Of a stretch of DNA of 64,000 nucleotides, positions 45,564 to 54,620 are shown piece by piece (position 1 is the stretch's first letter; every line of letters starts with the position of its first letter). The notes under the pieces are model-generated. The model had not been told where the DNA came from. It searched no databases and was given only the letters and a program-made list of their open reading frames with translations. A program made the position numbers and the translations under genes. The stretch is from Vibrio fortis (GTDB lineage: Bacteria; Pseudomonadota; Gammaproteobacteria; Enterobacterales; Vibrionaceae). The DNA is taken from NCBI RefSeq assembly GCF_024347475.1, contig NZ_AP025487.1, positions 496,001-560,000 of the forward strand. The letters are read 5' to 3'.

Positions 45564-46843
45564 AGCTGTACAACATCAAAGAAAATGATGAGCAAGTCTC
45601 TTTTGGCCAAGCCGTTCGCCAAGGTCTAGGCCGTAATCAAGGTCTATTTTTCCCATCAGAGCTACCAAAGTTTGATGATATCGATGCACTGCTAGCAGAG
45701 GACTTTGTCCCTCGTAGCGCAAAGATTCTCTCTGCACTGATTGGTGACGAACTACCAAAAGAGCAGATCGATCAAATGGTAGATGCAGCGTTCCAATTCC
45801 CTGCGCCTATCAATCAAGTGAAAGATGGCGTTTATGCGCTTGAACTGTTCCACGGCCCAACGCTGGCATTTAAAGATTTTGGTGGCCGTTTTATGGCGCA
45901 ATCTTTGGCTGCGGTTTCCGATGGTGGCAAGATTACCATTCTTACAGCAACATCAGGTGATACGGGTGCGGCGGTTGCGCATGCGTTCTATGGTATGGAA
46001 GACATCAACGTTGTGATTCTGTACCCGAAAGGCAAGATCAGCCCACTGCAAGAGAAGCTGTTCTGTACACTAGGTAAAAACATCCACACTGTTGCTATCG
46101 ACGGTGACTTCGATGCGTGTCAGGCACTGGTTAAGCAAGCGTTTGATGACGCAGCACTGCGTGAAGAGATCGGTCTTAACTCGGCGAACTCTATCAACAT
46201 CAGTCGCCTAATGGCTCAGATCTGTTACTACTTTGAAGCCGCTTCTCAGCTAACGAAAGAGCAGCGTGAAAAGCTGGTTATCTCAGTACCAAGTGGTAAC
46301 TTCGGTAACCTGACAGCGGGTCTGCTGGCGAAAGCATTAGGCCTACCAGTGAAGCGCTTCATTGCCGCGACCAACGAAAACGACACAGTGCCACGTTACC
46401 TAGAAACAGGTGAGTGGGATCCAAAGCCGACGGTTGCAACCACATCGAACGCAATGGATGTGAGCCAACCAAACAACTGGCCTCGTATCGAGGAGCTTTG
46501 CCAACTGAAAGGCTGGGGCTTGGATACTCTGGGTAAAGGTAAAGTATCTGATGAGCAGAGTGCAGAATCAGTTCGTGACCTAAAAGCACAAGGTTACCTA
46601 TGCGAACCGCACGGTGCGATTGCTTACCGTCTACTGGACGAACAATTACAAGACGGTGAAACAGGTCTGTTCTTATGTACGGCTCACCCTGCTAAATTCA
46701 AAGAAGTGGTTGATGATATTCTAGGTTCAGATATCGATCTACCAGGTCCTCTAGCGAAGCACGCGGCGATGGAGCTGCTGTCTGAAGACCTTGCGAATGA
46801 CTTTGATGCTCTGAAGGAAGTACTGCGCCGAGTTCAGTCATAG
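45560..46843 (+). CDS. thrC: Threonine synthase ThrC
   Basis: PLP-dependent lyase that converts phosphohomoserine to threonine. The 427-residue protein has the N-terminal [20 protein letters not shown], the PLP-lysine motif [13 protein letters not shown] (Lys near residue 107), [15 protein letters not shown] for phosphate/substrate binding, and [12 protein letters not shown] that holds the cofactor phosphate. Length matches E. coli ThrC (428). Last gene of the thr operon, followed by a terminator. Confidence 0.98.
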   Translation: MKLYNIKENDEQVSFGQAVRQGLGRNQGLFFPSELPKFDDIDALLAEDFVPRSAKILSALIGDELPKEQIDQMVDAAFQFPAPINQVKDGVYALELFHGPTLAFKDFGGRFMAQSLAAVSDGGKITILTATSGDTGAAVAHAFYGMEDINVVILYPKGKISPLQEKLFCTLGKNIHTVAIDGDFDACQALVKQAFDDAALREEIGLNSANSINISRLMAQICYYFEAASQLTKEQREKLVISVPSGNFGNLTAGLLAKALGLPVKRFIAATNENDTVPRYLETGEWDPKPTVATTSNAMDVSQPNNWPRIEELCQLKGWGLDTLGKGKVSDEQSAESVRDLKAQGYLCEPHGAIAYRLLDEQLQDGETGLFLCTAHPAKFKEVVDDILGSDIDLPGPLAKHAAMELLSEDLANDFDALKEVLRRVQS

Positions 46844-46912
46844 TTCTGAATACGCCAGTTCTGATAAGAGTATAACAACGACAAACTCATTGCGGTTTTG
46901 TTAGATTGAATG

Positions 46913-46945
46913 AAAAGGTGAGTACCATTGGTATTCACCTTTTTT
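46913..46945 (+). terminator. Rho-independent terminator after thrC
   Basis: Stem AAAAGGTGAGTACC (46913-46926) / GGTATTCACCTTTT (46930-46943), one G-U pair, ATT loop, T-tract. Confidence 0.93.
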
Positions 46946-46971
46946 ATTGGATATTGATATGAGGAGAAGGT

Positions 46972-47631
46972 ATGCACTTTTTGGTGTTTTTAGGATCCGT
47001 GCGAGAAAGCACACCACCGAAACCTGCCAGAGTGGGCGAGCGAGTAAGTCGAGCCTGTATGAAACTACTCAATAAGACCTATCCTGAGCATACGGTTGAG
47101 ATCATCGATCCTCTGAACTATGAACTTGGACCGATTTTCAAACCGGAGTTCTCTTATCGACGTTCTCAGGTGCCGGCTTCTCTGAGTGAGTTAGCAGAAA
47201 AAATCCAACAAGCGGATGGTTACGTGATGGTAAGCCCTGAATACAATCATTCGATGAGTCCTGCGTTGGCTAATATTCTCAACCACTTCGGTAGTTCTCT
47301 ATTTTCTTACAAGCCGAGTGCGATCGTAACGTACTCTGCAGGTCAGTGGGGCGGTGCACGCGCTTCGGTCTCAATGCGAACTTTCTTATCTGAGCTTGGT
47401 TGTTTGCCGGTGTCGGCGATGATCCATCTACCAAAAGCACAACAAGTGTTTGATGAGGAGGGGGATATAGCAGATACCACTGAGCAAGAGCAATGGGATG
47501 AGTACATGAACCGTACTTTACATCAATTAGTTTGGTGGGCTGAGGGAGCTGCACTCCAAAGAGAAAAGCAAGATCCTACCATATTGGCTAAAGCGTTTCG
47601 TAAAGATCCGTCGCAGCGTAATGCACCTTAA
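46972..47631 (+). CDS. NADPH-dependent FMN reductase family protein
   Basis: 219-residue flavodoxin-fold protein of the FMN_red family (azobenzene/chromate/quinone reductase-like). FMN phosphate loop FLGSVRESTPPKPARVGERV at the N-terminus; VSPEYNHSMSPALANILNHF at about residues 85-105 is the family signature that contacts the isoalloxazine; YSAGQWGGARAS follows. Physiological substrate unknown. Monocistronic: thrC terminator upstream, its own shared terminator downstream. Ribosome-binding site GAGGAGAAGG is strong. Confidence 0.88.
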   Translation: MHFLVFLGSVRESTPPKPARVGERVSRACMKLLNKTYPEHTVEIIDPLNYELGPIFKPEFSYRRSQVPASLSELAEKIQQADGYVMVSPEYNHSMSPALANILNHFGSSLFSYKPSAIVTYSAGQWGGARASVSMRTFLSELGCLPVSAMIHLPKAQQVFDEEGDIADTTEQEQWDEYMNRTLHQLVWWAEGAALQREKQDPTILAKAFRKDPSQRNAP

Positions 47632-47654
47632 CGCCGCTGATATTGAGACGAAAA

Positions 47655-47684
47655 AAAAGCTTGGTCGCGATGACCAAGCTTTTT
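47655..47684. terminator. Bidirectional terminator shared with grcA
   Basis: 12-bp stem AAAAGCTTGGTC (47655-47666) / GACCAAGCTTTT (47672-47683), 5-nt loop, A-tract and T-tract on the two sides; serves the FMN reductase gene and convergent grcA. Confidence 0.93.
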
Positions 47685-47711
47685 CAAATTCGGTAACTCT
47701 AGAGTTCTAAA

Positions 47712-48089
47712 TTATAGAGACTCAGTGAACGTACGTGCGATAACATCACGTTGCTGTTCAGTAGTTAGAGAGTTGAAACGTACAGCGTAACCCGATACAC
47801 GGATAGTAAGCTGTGGGTAGTTCTCTGGGTGAGCAACTGCGTCTTCTAGCGTTTCGCGCTTAAGAACGTTTACGTTTAGGTGTTGACCACCTTCGATGCG
47901 TGGTGCAGTTTCGATTGCAACTTCACGGCTCTCGTACTCACCTAGATCAGCAGTTGGGATAACTTGGTCAGCTTCGAAACCAGCTGTTGCTGCAACACAA
48001 CGCGCTTCGTTCTTTTCGCTATCTAGTAGCCAGATTGAGTTAAGTAGTTCGTCGTTTGCTGCTTTAGTAATTTGAATACCTTGGATCAT
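47712..48089 (-). CDS. grcA: Autonomous glycyl radical cofactor GrcA (YfiD)
   Basis: Spare glycyl-radical domain that replaces the oxygen-damaged C-terminus of pyruvate formate-lyase. The 125-residue protein carries the glycyl-radical motif RVSGYAVRF with the radical glycine at residue 100. The C-terminal half resembles PflB and the N-terminus is the YfiD-specific extension. Start: AGGAG precedes two adjacent ATGs; I take the second (48089) because it gives the common [13 protein letters not shown] start, the first (48092) would add one Met. The upstream region has two FNR-type sites, so anaerobic/microaerobic induction is expected. Confidence 0.96.
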   Translation of the reverse strand: MIQGIQITKAANDELLNSIWLLDSEKNEARCVAATAGFEADQVIPTADLGEYESREVAIETAPRIEGGQHLNVNVLKRETLEDAVAHPENYPQLTIRVSGYAVRFNSLTTEQQRDVIARTFTESL

Positions 48090-48158
48090 CACTATCTCCT
48101 AGTCCACTGAATGTGGTTTGATTTATGGTGTTAACTTTCGAATTTTGTTGAGCTGGGT

Positions 48159-48255
48159 TATATATACCCATTTTGTGCTAGTGTAATATTGATTTAAGTC
48201 AAAAAACAACCAAAAACCTTAATTTTTTAATGGTAATTACTTTGAGTTAAATCAA
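48159..48255 (-). promoter_or_regulatory. grcA promoter with two FNR-type sites
   Basis: Two dyads, TTGATTTAAGTCAA (48189-48202) and TTGAGTTAAATCAA (48242-48255), each match FNR consensus TTGATN4ATCAA in 9 of 10 positions. Their centres are 53 bp apart. A minus-strand TATATAA at 48159-48165 fits a -10 box that puts the proximal site at about -41, a class II position. The E. coli yfiD promoter is known to have FNR sites at -40.5 and -93.5, also 53 bp apart. The remainder of the 327-bp grcA/nfo gap is AT-rich with nothing else recognised. Confidence 0.8.
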
Positions 48256-48416
48256 TAAAACCTTTGAAAACAATGTAGTTACAAAATATTTTAAACTATA
48301 AAAAATATTTAACGGTCGATTTTGTTGTAATTTTACTACAAAATTTGTGCTTTTATTGAACTGACGCGGATATAAACAAGCTTTTATCCACCATTCTGTA
48401 AGTGTGAAGTGATTTA

Positions 48417-49322
48417 ATGACAAACAGCAATTCTCTGGAAAAAAAAGACTCAAATTCTCGCCAAAAGTTTATTGGTGCGCATGTGTCGGCAGCTGGCGGT
48501 GTCGATCAAGCGCCTATGCGAGCGCGTGAAATTGGCGCGAATGCTTTTGCGCTATTTACTAAGAATCAGAGACAATGGGCAGCGAAGCCATTAGAGCCAA
48601 AAACCATCAGTGCGTTTAAAGCCAACTGTAAGATGTTAGGTTTTAGCTCAGAGCACATTCTTCCCCATGACTCCTATCTGATTAACTTAGGTGCGCCAGA
48701 AGAAGAGAAGTTAGAAAAGTCGCGCGCTGCTTTTATTGATGAAATGGAGCGTTGTAACCAACTCGGCCTGACGTTACTGAATTTTCATCCTGGGAGTCAT
48801 TTAAAGAAGATTTCCGAAAGTGACTGTTTGGCGAGAATCGCCGAATCTATCAATATTGCTCATCGTGCAGTGCCAGATGTGATCGCTGTGATTGAGAATA
48901 CCTCTGGGCAAGGCACTAATTTAGGTTGGAAATTCGAACACCTTGCTGAAATTATTGATCAGGTTGAAGATAAAACTCGTGTTGGTGTTTGTTTAGATAC
49001 CTGCCATACCTTTACTGCAGGCTATGACTTACGTACTAAAGATGCGTGTGAAGCCACTTTCGCTGAGTTTGATCGCATTGTTGGAATGCACTATCTCAGA
49101 GCAATGCACATCAATGATTCAAAAGCTGAGTTCGCAAGCCGCGTCGATCGACACCATTCGCTTGGTCAGGGTGAGATCGGTTGGGCGTGTTTTGAATATA
49201 TAGCGTCAGATTCGCGCTTTGATAACATGCCGTTGATCTTGGAAACGATCGATTCTTCGATTTGGAAAGAGGAAATTCAACAGCTTAGAATGTATCACCA
49301 TACGTCTGTTAATGCAGAGTGA
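48417..49322 (+). CDS. nfo: Deoxyribonuclease IV (endonuclease IV) Nfo
   Basis: Zinc-dependent apurinic/apyrimidinic endonuclease of base excision repair. The 301-residue protein has the AP endonuclease family 2 blocks: [12 protein letters not shown] near the N-terminus, [63 protein letters not shown] and LILETID, which together supply the three-zinc ligand set of His, Glu and Asp. An extra 16 residues precede the usual start, as in other vibrios. Ribosome-binding site GAAGTGA is modest. Divergent from grcA and followed by the small ORF and ung; the ung-nfo proximity groups two base-excision repair genes. Confidence 0.96.
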   Translation: MTNSNSLEKKDSNSRQKFIGAHVSAAGGVDQAPMRAREIGANAFALFTKNQRQWAAKPLEPKTISAFKANCKMLGFSSEHILPHDSYLINLGAPEEEKLEKSRAAFIDEMERCNQLGLTLLNFHPGSHLKKISESDCLARIAESINIAHRAVPDVIAVIENTSGQGTNLGWKFEHLAEIIDQVEDKTRVGVCLDTCHTFTAGYDLRTKDACEATFAEFDRIVGMHYLRAMHINDSKAEFASRVDRHHSLGQGEIGWACFEYIASDSRFDNMPLILETIDSSIWKEEIQQLRMYHHTSVNAE

Positions 49323-49436
49323 CGGTGGAACATACTAAGCCATAAAAAAACTGTGGCTAAATAGGATTGTTGGCACCTTTCTTTCATAGTGTTTAATGAA
49401 TATGTATTTCACTATGTAATAGAGGAGGGTGCCATT

Positions 49437-49571
49437 ATGTATTCGACCACTTACACACCTAAAGCTAATCTTCATGTTTCAACGATTCATGCGACCCCTA
49501 GATTGCCAACTCCGAATCGTCACATTCACAGCCATGGTCATCATCGAACGCCTCAGAAAGGCCAATCATGA
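49437..49571 (+). CDS. Candidate histidine-rich microprotein (44 residues)
   Basis: ATG with a textbook ribosome-binding site, AGGAGG at 49423-49428, spaced 8 nt. The frame has 44 codons and encodes a basic, Pro/Thr/His-rich peptide with a cluster HIHSHGHHRT near its end. A weak promoter match (TTGGCA at 49370, 17 bp, TTAATG) lies upstream, and a strong hairpin terminator follows at 49648. No membrane segment or signal peptide. The His cluster could bind metal, or the peptide could be a leader-type ORF, although no histidine operon follows. No family recognised. The strong translation signal and terminator are the case for coding. Confidence 0.5.
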   Translation: MYSTTYTPKANLHVSTIHATPRLPTPNRHIHSHGHHRTPQKGQS

Positions 49572-49647
49572 TTCTCCCTCTTTTTACTCAGCGGTGAGTA
49601 TCAATGAATCTCTATCTGCGAACTTGGACAACGATGTCTATTAATAG

Positions 49648-49703
49648 CGGTATGAGGTATAACTAGGCTTTACAGTCACAGTTATCACTCATACCGTTAT
49701 TTT
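49648..49703 (+). terminator. Long hairpin terminator before ung
   Basis: Stem CGGTATGAG (49648-49656) / CTCATACCG (49688-49696) extended inwards by ATAACT (49659-49664) / AGTTAT (49680-49685), 15-nt loop, followed by TTATTTTT. It terminates whatever is transcribed from the small ORF region (or from nfo). Confidence 0.75.
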
Positions 49704-49770
49704 TATGCAGGGAACTAGTTTAATCCAAAGAGCTAGCTCTACTCGAGTGACACCGTTTGGGAGCAATTCA

Positions 49771-50451
49771 ATGAGTTCGTCGCAGACTTGGCAAGAGATT
49801 ATTCGTCAGCAACAGAGCCAACCTTACTTTCAGAAAATGAACGACTTTGTAGAGCAGCAAAGACGTGATGGAAAGGTCGTATACCCACCAGAAAATCAAG
49901 TGTTCAGCGCCTTTGATATGACGCCATTCGAGGACGTACGTGTCGTGATTCTAGGACAAGATCCTTATCATGGTGCTCAGCAGGCACATGGTTTGGCTTT
50001 TTCTGTGCTACCTGGCGTTAAGATCCCACCCTCCCTGCGTAATATGTATAAAGAACTTGCTGATGACATAGAGGGCTTTGAAGCGCCAACACACGGTTAT
50101 CTAGAATCTTGGGCACAACAAGGTGTATTGATGCTCAATACTGTATTAACAGTAGAAGAGGGCAAGGCGCACTCACACGCTAAATGTGGCTGGGAAACCT
50201 TTACTGACCATATCATCGCGCAACTTAATGAACGCACTGAACCGATTGTCTTTTTATTGTGGGGCGCACATGCTCTGAAGAAAGGCCAAGCCATTGATGA
50301 GAACAAGCATTTTGTATTGAGTGCGCCACATCCATCACCACTATCTGCAAGACGCGGCTTTTTTGGCTGTAAGCACTTCTCTCAAACTAATGAGCTATTA
50401 AAGTCACAAAATTTGCCTGCAATTGATTGGTGTTTACCATTTGATGTCTAG
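49771..50451 (+). CDS. ung: Uracil-DNA glycosylase Ung
   Basis: Removes uracil from DNA. The 226-residue protein has the catalytic water-activating motif [11 protein letters not shown] (Asp within GQDPYH), the LLLNTVLTV-like block [19 protein letters not shown], and the minor-groove/His loop [13 protein letters not shown]. Start ATG 49771 has GGGAG 8-9 nt upstream and gives the usual Vibrio length; the open frame extends 22 codons further upstream but overlaps the terminator tail and has no ribosome-binding site. Confidence 0.97.
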   Translation: MSSSQTWQEIIRQQQSQPYFQKMNDFVEQQRRDGKVVYPPENQVFSAFDMTPFEDVRVVILGQDPYHGAQQAHGLAFSVLPGVKIPPSLRNMYKELADDIEGFEAPTHGYLESWAQQGVLMLNTVLTVEEGKAHSHAKCGWETFTDHIIAQLNERTEPIVFLLWGAHALKKGQAIDENKHFVLSAPHPSPLSARRGFFGCKHFSQTNELLKSQNLPAIDWCLPFDV

Positions 50452-50537
50452 TTTGATGGTTTTCTGAGCAGTATCAAACCCTATTTTCGCATCTTCATAT
50501 ACACTTACAAAGAGTAGGTTTAATGGAGTGCAATACT

Positions 50538-51089
50538 ATGATGATAGAAAGGATAAGAAGAGAGCATGGTTACATGGCTCGTCTGCTCACGATCTTGAAT
50601 ACCAAGCTTGAGCTTCTAAAGAAAGAACGAGCGATAAACTACAGCTTAGTGGCGGAAGTGGTGCATTATTTAATGAATCACTCAGATAGTGTGCATCACC
50701 CTAAAGAAGACATAATCTACCGTCACTACTTAAAGCACTATGGTAAACAACAGGCAATTGAAGACCTAGAGCTTGAACATCAGATACTCGCTGAAAAGAC
50801 CGCTGACTTTTTAGATGTCGTTGAGATGATTCTTCAAGATGCGGTTGTTCCGCAGCAGGTGTTTATCGATCAGCTCGCAGCGTTTATAGAAGCGCAGAGA
50901 AAACACATGGAGTATGAAGAGAAAGTGATTTTGCCGATTATCGTCGGTGCTTTCTCGGTGCAAGATTGGCGCAGTGTTGAAGAGCTTTGGCAACAGCCGG
51001 AAGACGACCCTGTGTTTGGTGACACGATTGCAGACCAATACCGTCAGTTAGCGACTCGCGTTCGCCAAAGTGAAAAAGAGTGTGTATAG
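50538..51089 (+). CDS. Hemerythrin-like (HHE domain) protein
   Basis: 183-residue all-helical protein with the carboxylate-bridged di-iron ligand pattern: His in RREHGYM, HHPKED (H...E), LELEHQIL (His), and HMEYEEKVI (H-x3-E). These spacings fit the four-helix hemerythrin HHE fold, which in bacteria serves oxygen, NO or iron sensing, or Fe-S repair. Start: three Mets (50523, 50538, 50541) are possible; GGAG 9 nt before 50538 favours that one. It is close to ung but has its own gap and terminator. A specific function cannot be given. Confidence 0.88.
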   Translation: MMIERIRREHGYMARLLTILNTKLELLKKERAINYSLVAEVVHYLMNHSDSVHHPKEDIIYRHYLKHYGKQQAIEDLELEHQILAEKTADFLDVVEMILQDAVVPQQVFIDQLAAFIEAQRKHMEYEEKVILPIIVGAFSVQDWRSVEELWQQPEDDPVFGDTIADQYRQLATRVRQSEKECV

Positions 51090-51162
51090 CCAGCGAAGTC
51101 GGTAGGTAATCAAAAGAAGACCCGTATCAGTAATCTGCTATCTATGTTACGACAGAAAAAGG

Positions 51163-51191
51163 AAAGGCACCCAACGTGGGTGCCTTTGTTT
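51163..51191. terminator. Terminator shared by the hemerythrin and DUF3545 genes
   Basis: Perfect 11-bp stem AAAGGCACCCA (51163-51173) / TGGGTGCCTTT (51177-51187), ACG loop, T-rich tail; upstream A-tract makes it usable on the minus strand. Confidence 0.93.
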
Positions 51192-51206
51192 TGTTTATCG
51201 TGTCTA

Positions 51207-51395
51207 TTAAAGCTTAATATCGTCGAGGTCGAAATCTAAACCAAGATTCATGTCCATGAGTTCTTTTTGAAGGCGTCGACGATCGTTAATCTCTTCAATC
51301 TCTCGCCACTTGCGTTTTAGAGGTTTTGAACGCGCTTTTTGCGTTGCACGAGGTAGATCAAGTTCAGTGATTTCATCGTATTGAAAGTTATCCAT
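51207..51395 (-). CDS. Small DUF3545 family protein
   Basis: 62-residue charged protein: YDEITELDLPRATQKARSK at the N-terminus, then KRKWREIEEINDRRRLQKEL, a basic helix, then an acidic tail ending DFDLDDIKL. This arrangement (basic WREIE helix with RLxKEL) matches DUF3545, a small family in marine gamma-proteobacteria. Function unknown; the helix could bind nucleic acid or a protein partner. Ribosome-binding site AAGGAG is excellent, which supports coding. Monocistronic. Confidence 0.82.
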   Translation of the reverse strand: MDNFQYDEITELDLPRATQKARSKPLKRKWREIEEINDRRRLQKELMDMNLGLDFDLDDIKL

Positions 51396-52104
51396 AAGCT
51401 ATATCTCCTTCCGTGGGAATAGTCCTTTCGGACCCATTAAATACCATAATTAATGCCACCATAACTTTGATTTGTTTCTCATTTGTTTCATATTCATGAA
51501 GGTTTCGTGTGGTTTTTTGACTTACCCTCACACATACGGTCGACATTTATGTTTAAAAATTAGGCAAACAAACTTAGGAAAACGATTAAATTCACTCTCT
51601 GCGAATGTTAATTCATTGTGCGAAGCTTATGCTCCTTTCGTTACAATGCAACCAATTACCTATCAAGAGAATGGGTAGGAGTTTTACTTGATACTTCCAA
51701 AAACGGTGATTGTTCACTATACCTTGTAAAGCCTAGCCTGACGGCTATTTTATGGGATGCTGTGCAGGTTGAAGTGAGATACTGTCCATTGTTGAGCTTA
51801 TGTCCCGATAATGTGACTTTTATGAGGTGTTGTTGTTGCGGTTTGTGTTAATAAAAGGTGATTTTTTAGTGAAATGTCACTTTGATATGAATTTGTTTGC
51901 ATATTGATTTTTGCTAAATCTCACTGCATTATCCGCCCGTCAAAAATACACTGATACGTAAAATGGATGCATGAAGCGACATTTACAGTCTCAATCGCTG
52001 CAAGAACATAACAATGAATGCCGACACAACATTGACAGAGGCATAGGCGATTAAGAGGAAGGCTAGGAAGCATGATCAGTGCTTAAACTCAATACGAGGT
52101 TCAC
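51396..52104 (+). other. Long intergenic region upstream of the alanine/glycine symporter
   Basis: 709 bp without a credible gene. Two open frames (51472-51678 and 51618-51851) use rare starts, lack ribosome-binding sites and have low-complexity Cys-rich ends, so I do not call them. A weak hairpin TAGCC-TGAC-GGCTA with TTTT (51734-51751) might be a terminator. AATCGC and GCGATT copies about 60 bp apart near 51988 and 52047 could fold in the symporter leader. No glycine riboswitch motif is present. Confidence 0.4.
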
Positions 52105-53532
52105 GTGACAGATTTAATCAATTTAATGAACGATCTTCTTTGGGGATCAATCTTAGTTTACTTACTCGTTGGTGTGGGTATCTACTTCACCGTACGACTA
52201 GGCTTCATTCAATTCCGCCATTTTGGCCACATGTTCTCTGTTCTGAAGAACAGCCGTAAAGCAGACAGCGCTGGTATCTCATCTTTCCAAGCTCTTTGTA
52301 CTAGTCTTGCTGCACGTGTTGGTACTGGTAACATGGCTGGTGTTGCTGTAGCTCTAACAGCGGGTGGCCCTGGTGCTATCTTCTGGATGTGGCTAATTGC
52401 AATGCTGGGTATGGCAACGTCGTTTGCCGAGAGCACACTGGCTCAGCTATACAAAACGCGTGATAACGACGGTAACTACCGTGGTGGTCCTGCATACTAC
52501 ATGGAGAAAGGCCTAGGCATGCGTTGGATGGGGGTTCTATTCTCTATCTTCCTAATCATCGCATTTGGTCTGGTTTTCAACGCGGTACAAGCAAACGCGA
52601 TCGCAAGCGCAATGAATACAGCGTTTGACTTTGAGCGCAGCTACACAGGTGTCGCGATTGTGGTTATCTCTGCATTCGTTATCTTCGGTGGTATCCGTAA
52701 GATCGCACGTACTGCTGAAATCATCGTACCAATCATGGCGCTGGCTTACCTTGCTATTGCACTGTTCATCATGTTTGCAAACATCGAGAAAGTGCCTGAA
52801 GTATTGGCTCTTATCTTCAAGAGCGCATTCGGTCTGCAAGAAGCAGCAGCGGGTGGTCTAGGTTACGCAATCGCTCAAGCAATGATCAACGGTATTAAAC
52901 GTGGTCTGTTCTCGAACGAAGCAGGTATGGGTTCTGCGCCAAACGCAGCGGCATCAGCGACGCCTTACCCACCGCACCCAGCATCTCAAGGTTACGTTCA
53001 GATGCTAGGCGTGTTCATGGATACTATCGTTATCTGTTCAGCAACAGTTGCAATCATCCTAATGTCGGGCGAATACGTTCCTCACGGTGAAGTAACGGGT
53101 ATCGAATTGACTCAACGTGCACTAACAGCACAAGTTGGCTCATGGGGTGGTATCTTTGTAGCGGTAGCGATTTTCTTCTTCGCTTTCACTTCAATCATCG
53201 CGAACTACTCGTACGCTGAAACGAACCTAATCTTCCTTGAGCATAACAACAAGAAAGGTCTAGTGCTTTTCCGTATCATCGTTCTAGGCATGGTAATGTT
53301 CGGTTCAATGGCAACGCTGCCAACAGTATGGGCATTGGCTGACGTATCTATGGGCCTAATGGCGATTGTTAACTTGGTAGCGATTATCCTGCTATCGGGC
53401 ATCGTGATTAAGCTGGCAAAAGACTACAACCGTCAACTGGACGCGGGTAAGGTTCCAACGTTTGATGCGAACGATTTCCCTGAGCTTAAGTCTCAACTAG
53501 AAGATGGTATCTGGGACGGCAACAAGAAGTAA
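52105..53532 (+). CDS. yaaJ: Alanine/glycine:cation symporter (AGCS family), YaaJ-type
   Basis: 475-residue sodium-coupled amino acid carrier with about 10-11 transmembrane helices. The AGCS signatures are present: YFTVRLGFIQFRHFGHMF, RVGTGNMAGVAVALTAGGPGA (unwound helix 1 region) and GLFSNEAGMGSAPNAAA. Start GTG 52105 follows CGAGGTTCAC. The gene lies next to yaaA, as yaaJ does in E. coli downstream of the thr operon, supporting orthology. Closed by a strong terminator. Confidence 0.93.
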   Translation: MTDLINLMNDLLWGSILVYLLVGVGIYFTVRLGFIQFRHFGHMFSVLKNSRKADSAGISSFQALCTSLAARVGTGNMAGVAVALTAGGPGAIFWMWLIAMLGMATSFAESTLAQLYKTRDNDGNYRGGPAYYMEKGLGMRWMGVLFSIFLIIAFGLVFNAVQANAIASAMNTAFDFERSYTGVAIVVISAFVIFGGIRKIARTAEIIVPIMALAYLAIALFIMFANIEKVPEVLALIFKSAFGLQEAAAGGLGYAIAQAMINGIKRGLFSNEAGMGSAPNAAASATPYPPHPASQGYVQMLGVFMDTIVICSATVAIILMSGEYVPHGEVTGIELTQRALTAQVGSWGGIFVAVAIFFFAFTSIIANYSYAETNLIFLEHNNKKGLVLFRIIVLGMVMFGSMATLPTVWALADVSMGLMAIVNLVAIILLSGIVIKLAKDYNRQLDAGKVPTFDANDFPELKSQLEDGIWDGNKK

Positions 53533-53583
53533 TCTTGTGCATGGAGCGTTAAGTTAAACCGAGCGCTCACCGTTTACAGATTG

Positions 53584-53616
53584 AAAGGCTAAGGTAGTGA
53601 TACCTTAGCCTTTTTT
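53584..53616 (+). terminator. Rho-independent terminator after the symporter
   Basis: Perfect 13-bp stem (53584-53596 with 53601-53613; AAAGGCTAAGGTA), GTGA loop, six Ts. Confidence 0.95.
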
Positions 53617-53741
53617 ATTGTGTGGATATAACTGAAATAGGTGTTTATCTATTGAAGTAATAGGAAGAGTCATAAAGACAAATTGATGTTTTTTCTATAC
53701 TCTATCCAGCATAAAGTCAGATAACCGATTAGGGTAAAGTT

Positions 53742-54518
53742 ATGTTAGTTGTCGTATCACCAGCAAAGACATTAGATTATGAATCGCCATTGGCTACCGA
53801 GCAGTTTACTCAACCAGAGTTTATTGAACACTCTGCCGAGCTGATTGAAGAGTGCCGTAAACTAACGCCTGCAGATGTATCGGCGCTGATGAAGGTGAGC
53901 GATAAGATTGCCGGCCTTAACGTGGCACGTTTTGAACAGTGGAGTGAGACCTTCACACAAGAGAATGCTCGCCAAGCGATTCTGGCGTTTAAGGGCGATG
54001 TTTACACTGGCCTTGAAGCGGAAACTCTGACGGACGCGGATTTCGAATACGCACAAAAGCACCTACGCATGTTGTCAGGCCTATATGGTTTACTTAAGCC
54101 GTTGGACTTGATGCAGCCTTACCGCTTAGAGATGGGTACACGTCTAGCGAATGCACGTGGCACCAACCTTTATCAGTTCTGGGGCAATCTGATCACTGAC
54201 AAGCTTAATGAAACGTTAAATGCACAGGGCGATAATGTTTTGATCAACCTTGCATCGAATGAGTACTTCAAAGCGGTGAAGCCAAAGAACTTAGATGGTC
54301 AGGTGATCACGCCAGTATTTAAAGATTGTAAGAATGGTCAATACAAGGTGATCAGTTTCTATGCGAAAAAGGCGCGCGGTATGATGGCACGTTACATCAT
54401 TGAAAACCGTGTTGATTCGATTGAAAAACTGACTCAGTTTGATGCTGCGGGCTACTACTTTGTTGAAGAAGAGTCGAATGCAAAAGAGCTAGTGTTCAAG
54501 CGCGAAGAACAGAACTAG
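53742..54518 (+). CDS. yaaA: Peroxide stress protein YaaA (UPF0246)
   Basis: 258-residue DUF328 protein. In E. coli YaaA is OxyR-induced, lowers intracellular free iron during peroxide stress, and binds DNA. Conserved blocks: [16 protein letters not shown] at the N-terminus, [40 protein letters not shown] and [18 protein letters not shown]. Length matches the E. coli protein (258). Ribosome-binding site is weak (AGGGTAAAGTT). I see no OxyR site that I can name in the 125 bp upstream, beyond the symporter terminator. Confidence 0.95.
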   Translation: MLVVVSPAKTLDYESPLATEQFTQPEFIEHSAELIEECRKLTPADVSALMKVSDKIAGLNVARFEQWSETFTQENARQAILAFKGDVYTGLEAETLTDADFEYAQKHLRMLSGLYGLLKPLDLMQPYRLEMGTRLANARGTNLYQFWGNLITDKLNETLNAQGDNVLINLASNEYFKAVKPKNLDGQVITPVFKDCKNGQYKVISFYAKKARGMMARYIIENRVDSIEKLTQFDAAGYYFVEEESNAKELVFKREEQN

Positions 54519-54541
54519 TTATCACTTTATCTTAATCATTA

Positions 54542-54576
54542 AAAAGCCCCTGACAGCATTGCTATCAGGGGCTTTT
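54542..54576. terminator. Bidirectional terminator between yaaA and srmB
   Basis: 12-bp stem AAAAGCCCCTGA (54542-54553) / TCAGGGGCTTTT (54565-54576), partially paired loop, usable by both converging genes. Confidence 0.93.
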
Positions 54577-54620
54577 GTTATTCTGGAGAGTGTTTTAAGT
54601 CACTGAGTGACTCGATAAAA

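Noticed and set aside
51472..51851. Two overlapping frames of 68 and 77 codons before yaaJ
   Set aside because: Rare start codons, no ribosome-binding sites, Cys-rich low-complexity ends and no recognisable homology.
51858..52104. Glycine riboswitch upstream of the alanine/glycine symporter
   Set aside because: Vibrio are known for a tandem glycine riboswitch before a symporter gene, but none of the conserved core segments (such as GGACAGA or CACCGAAGG) is present here.
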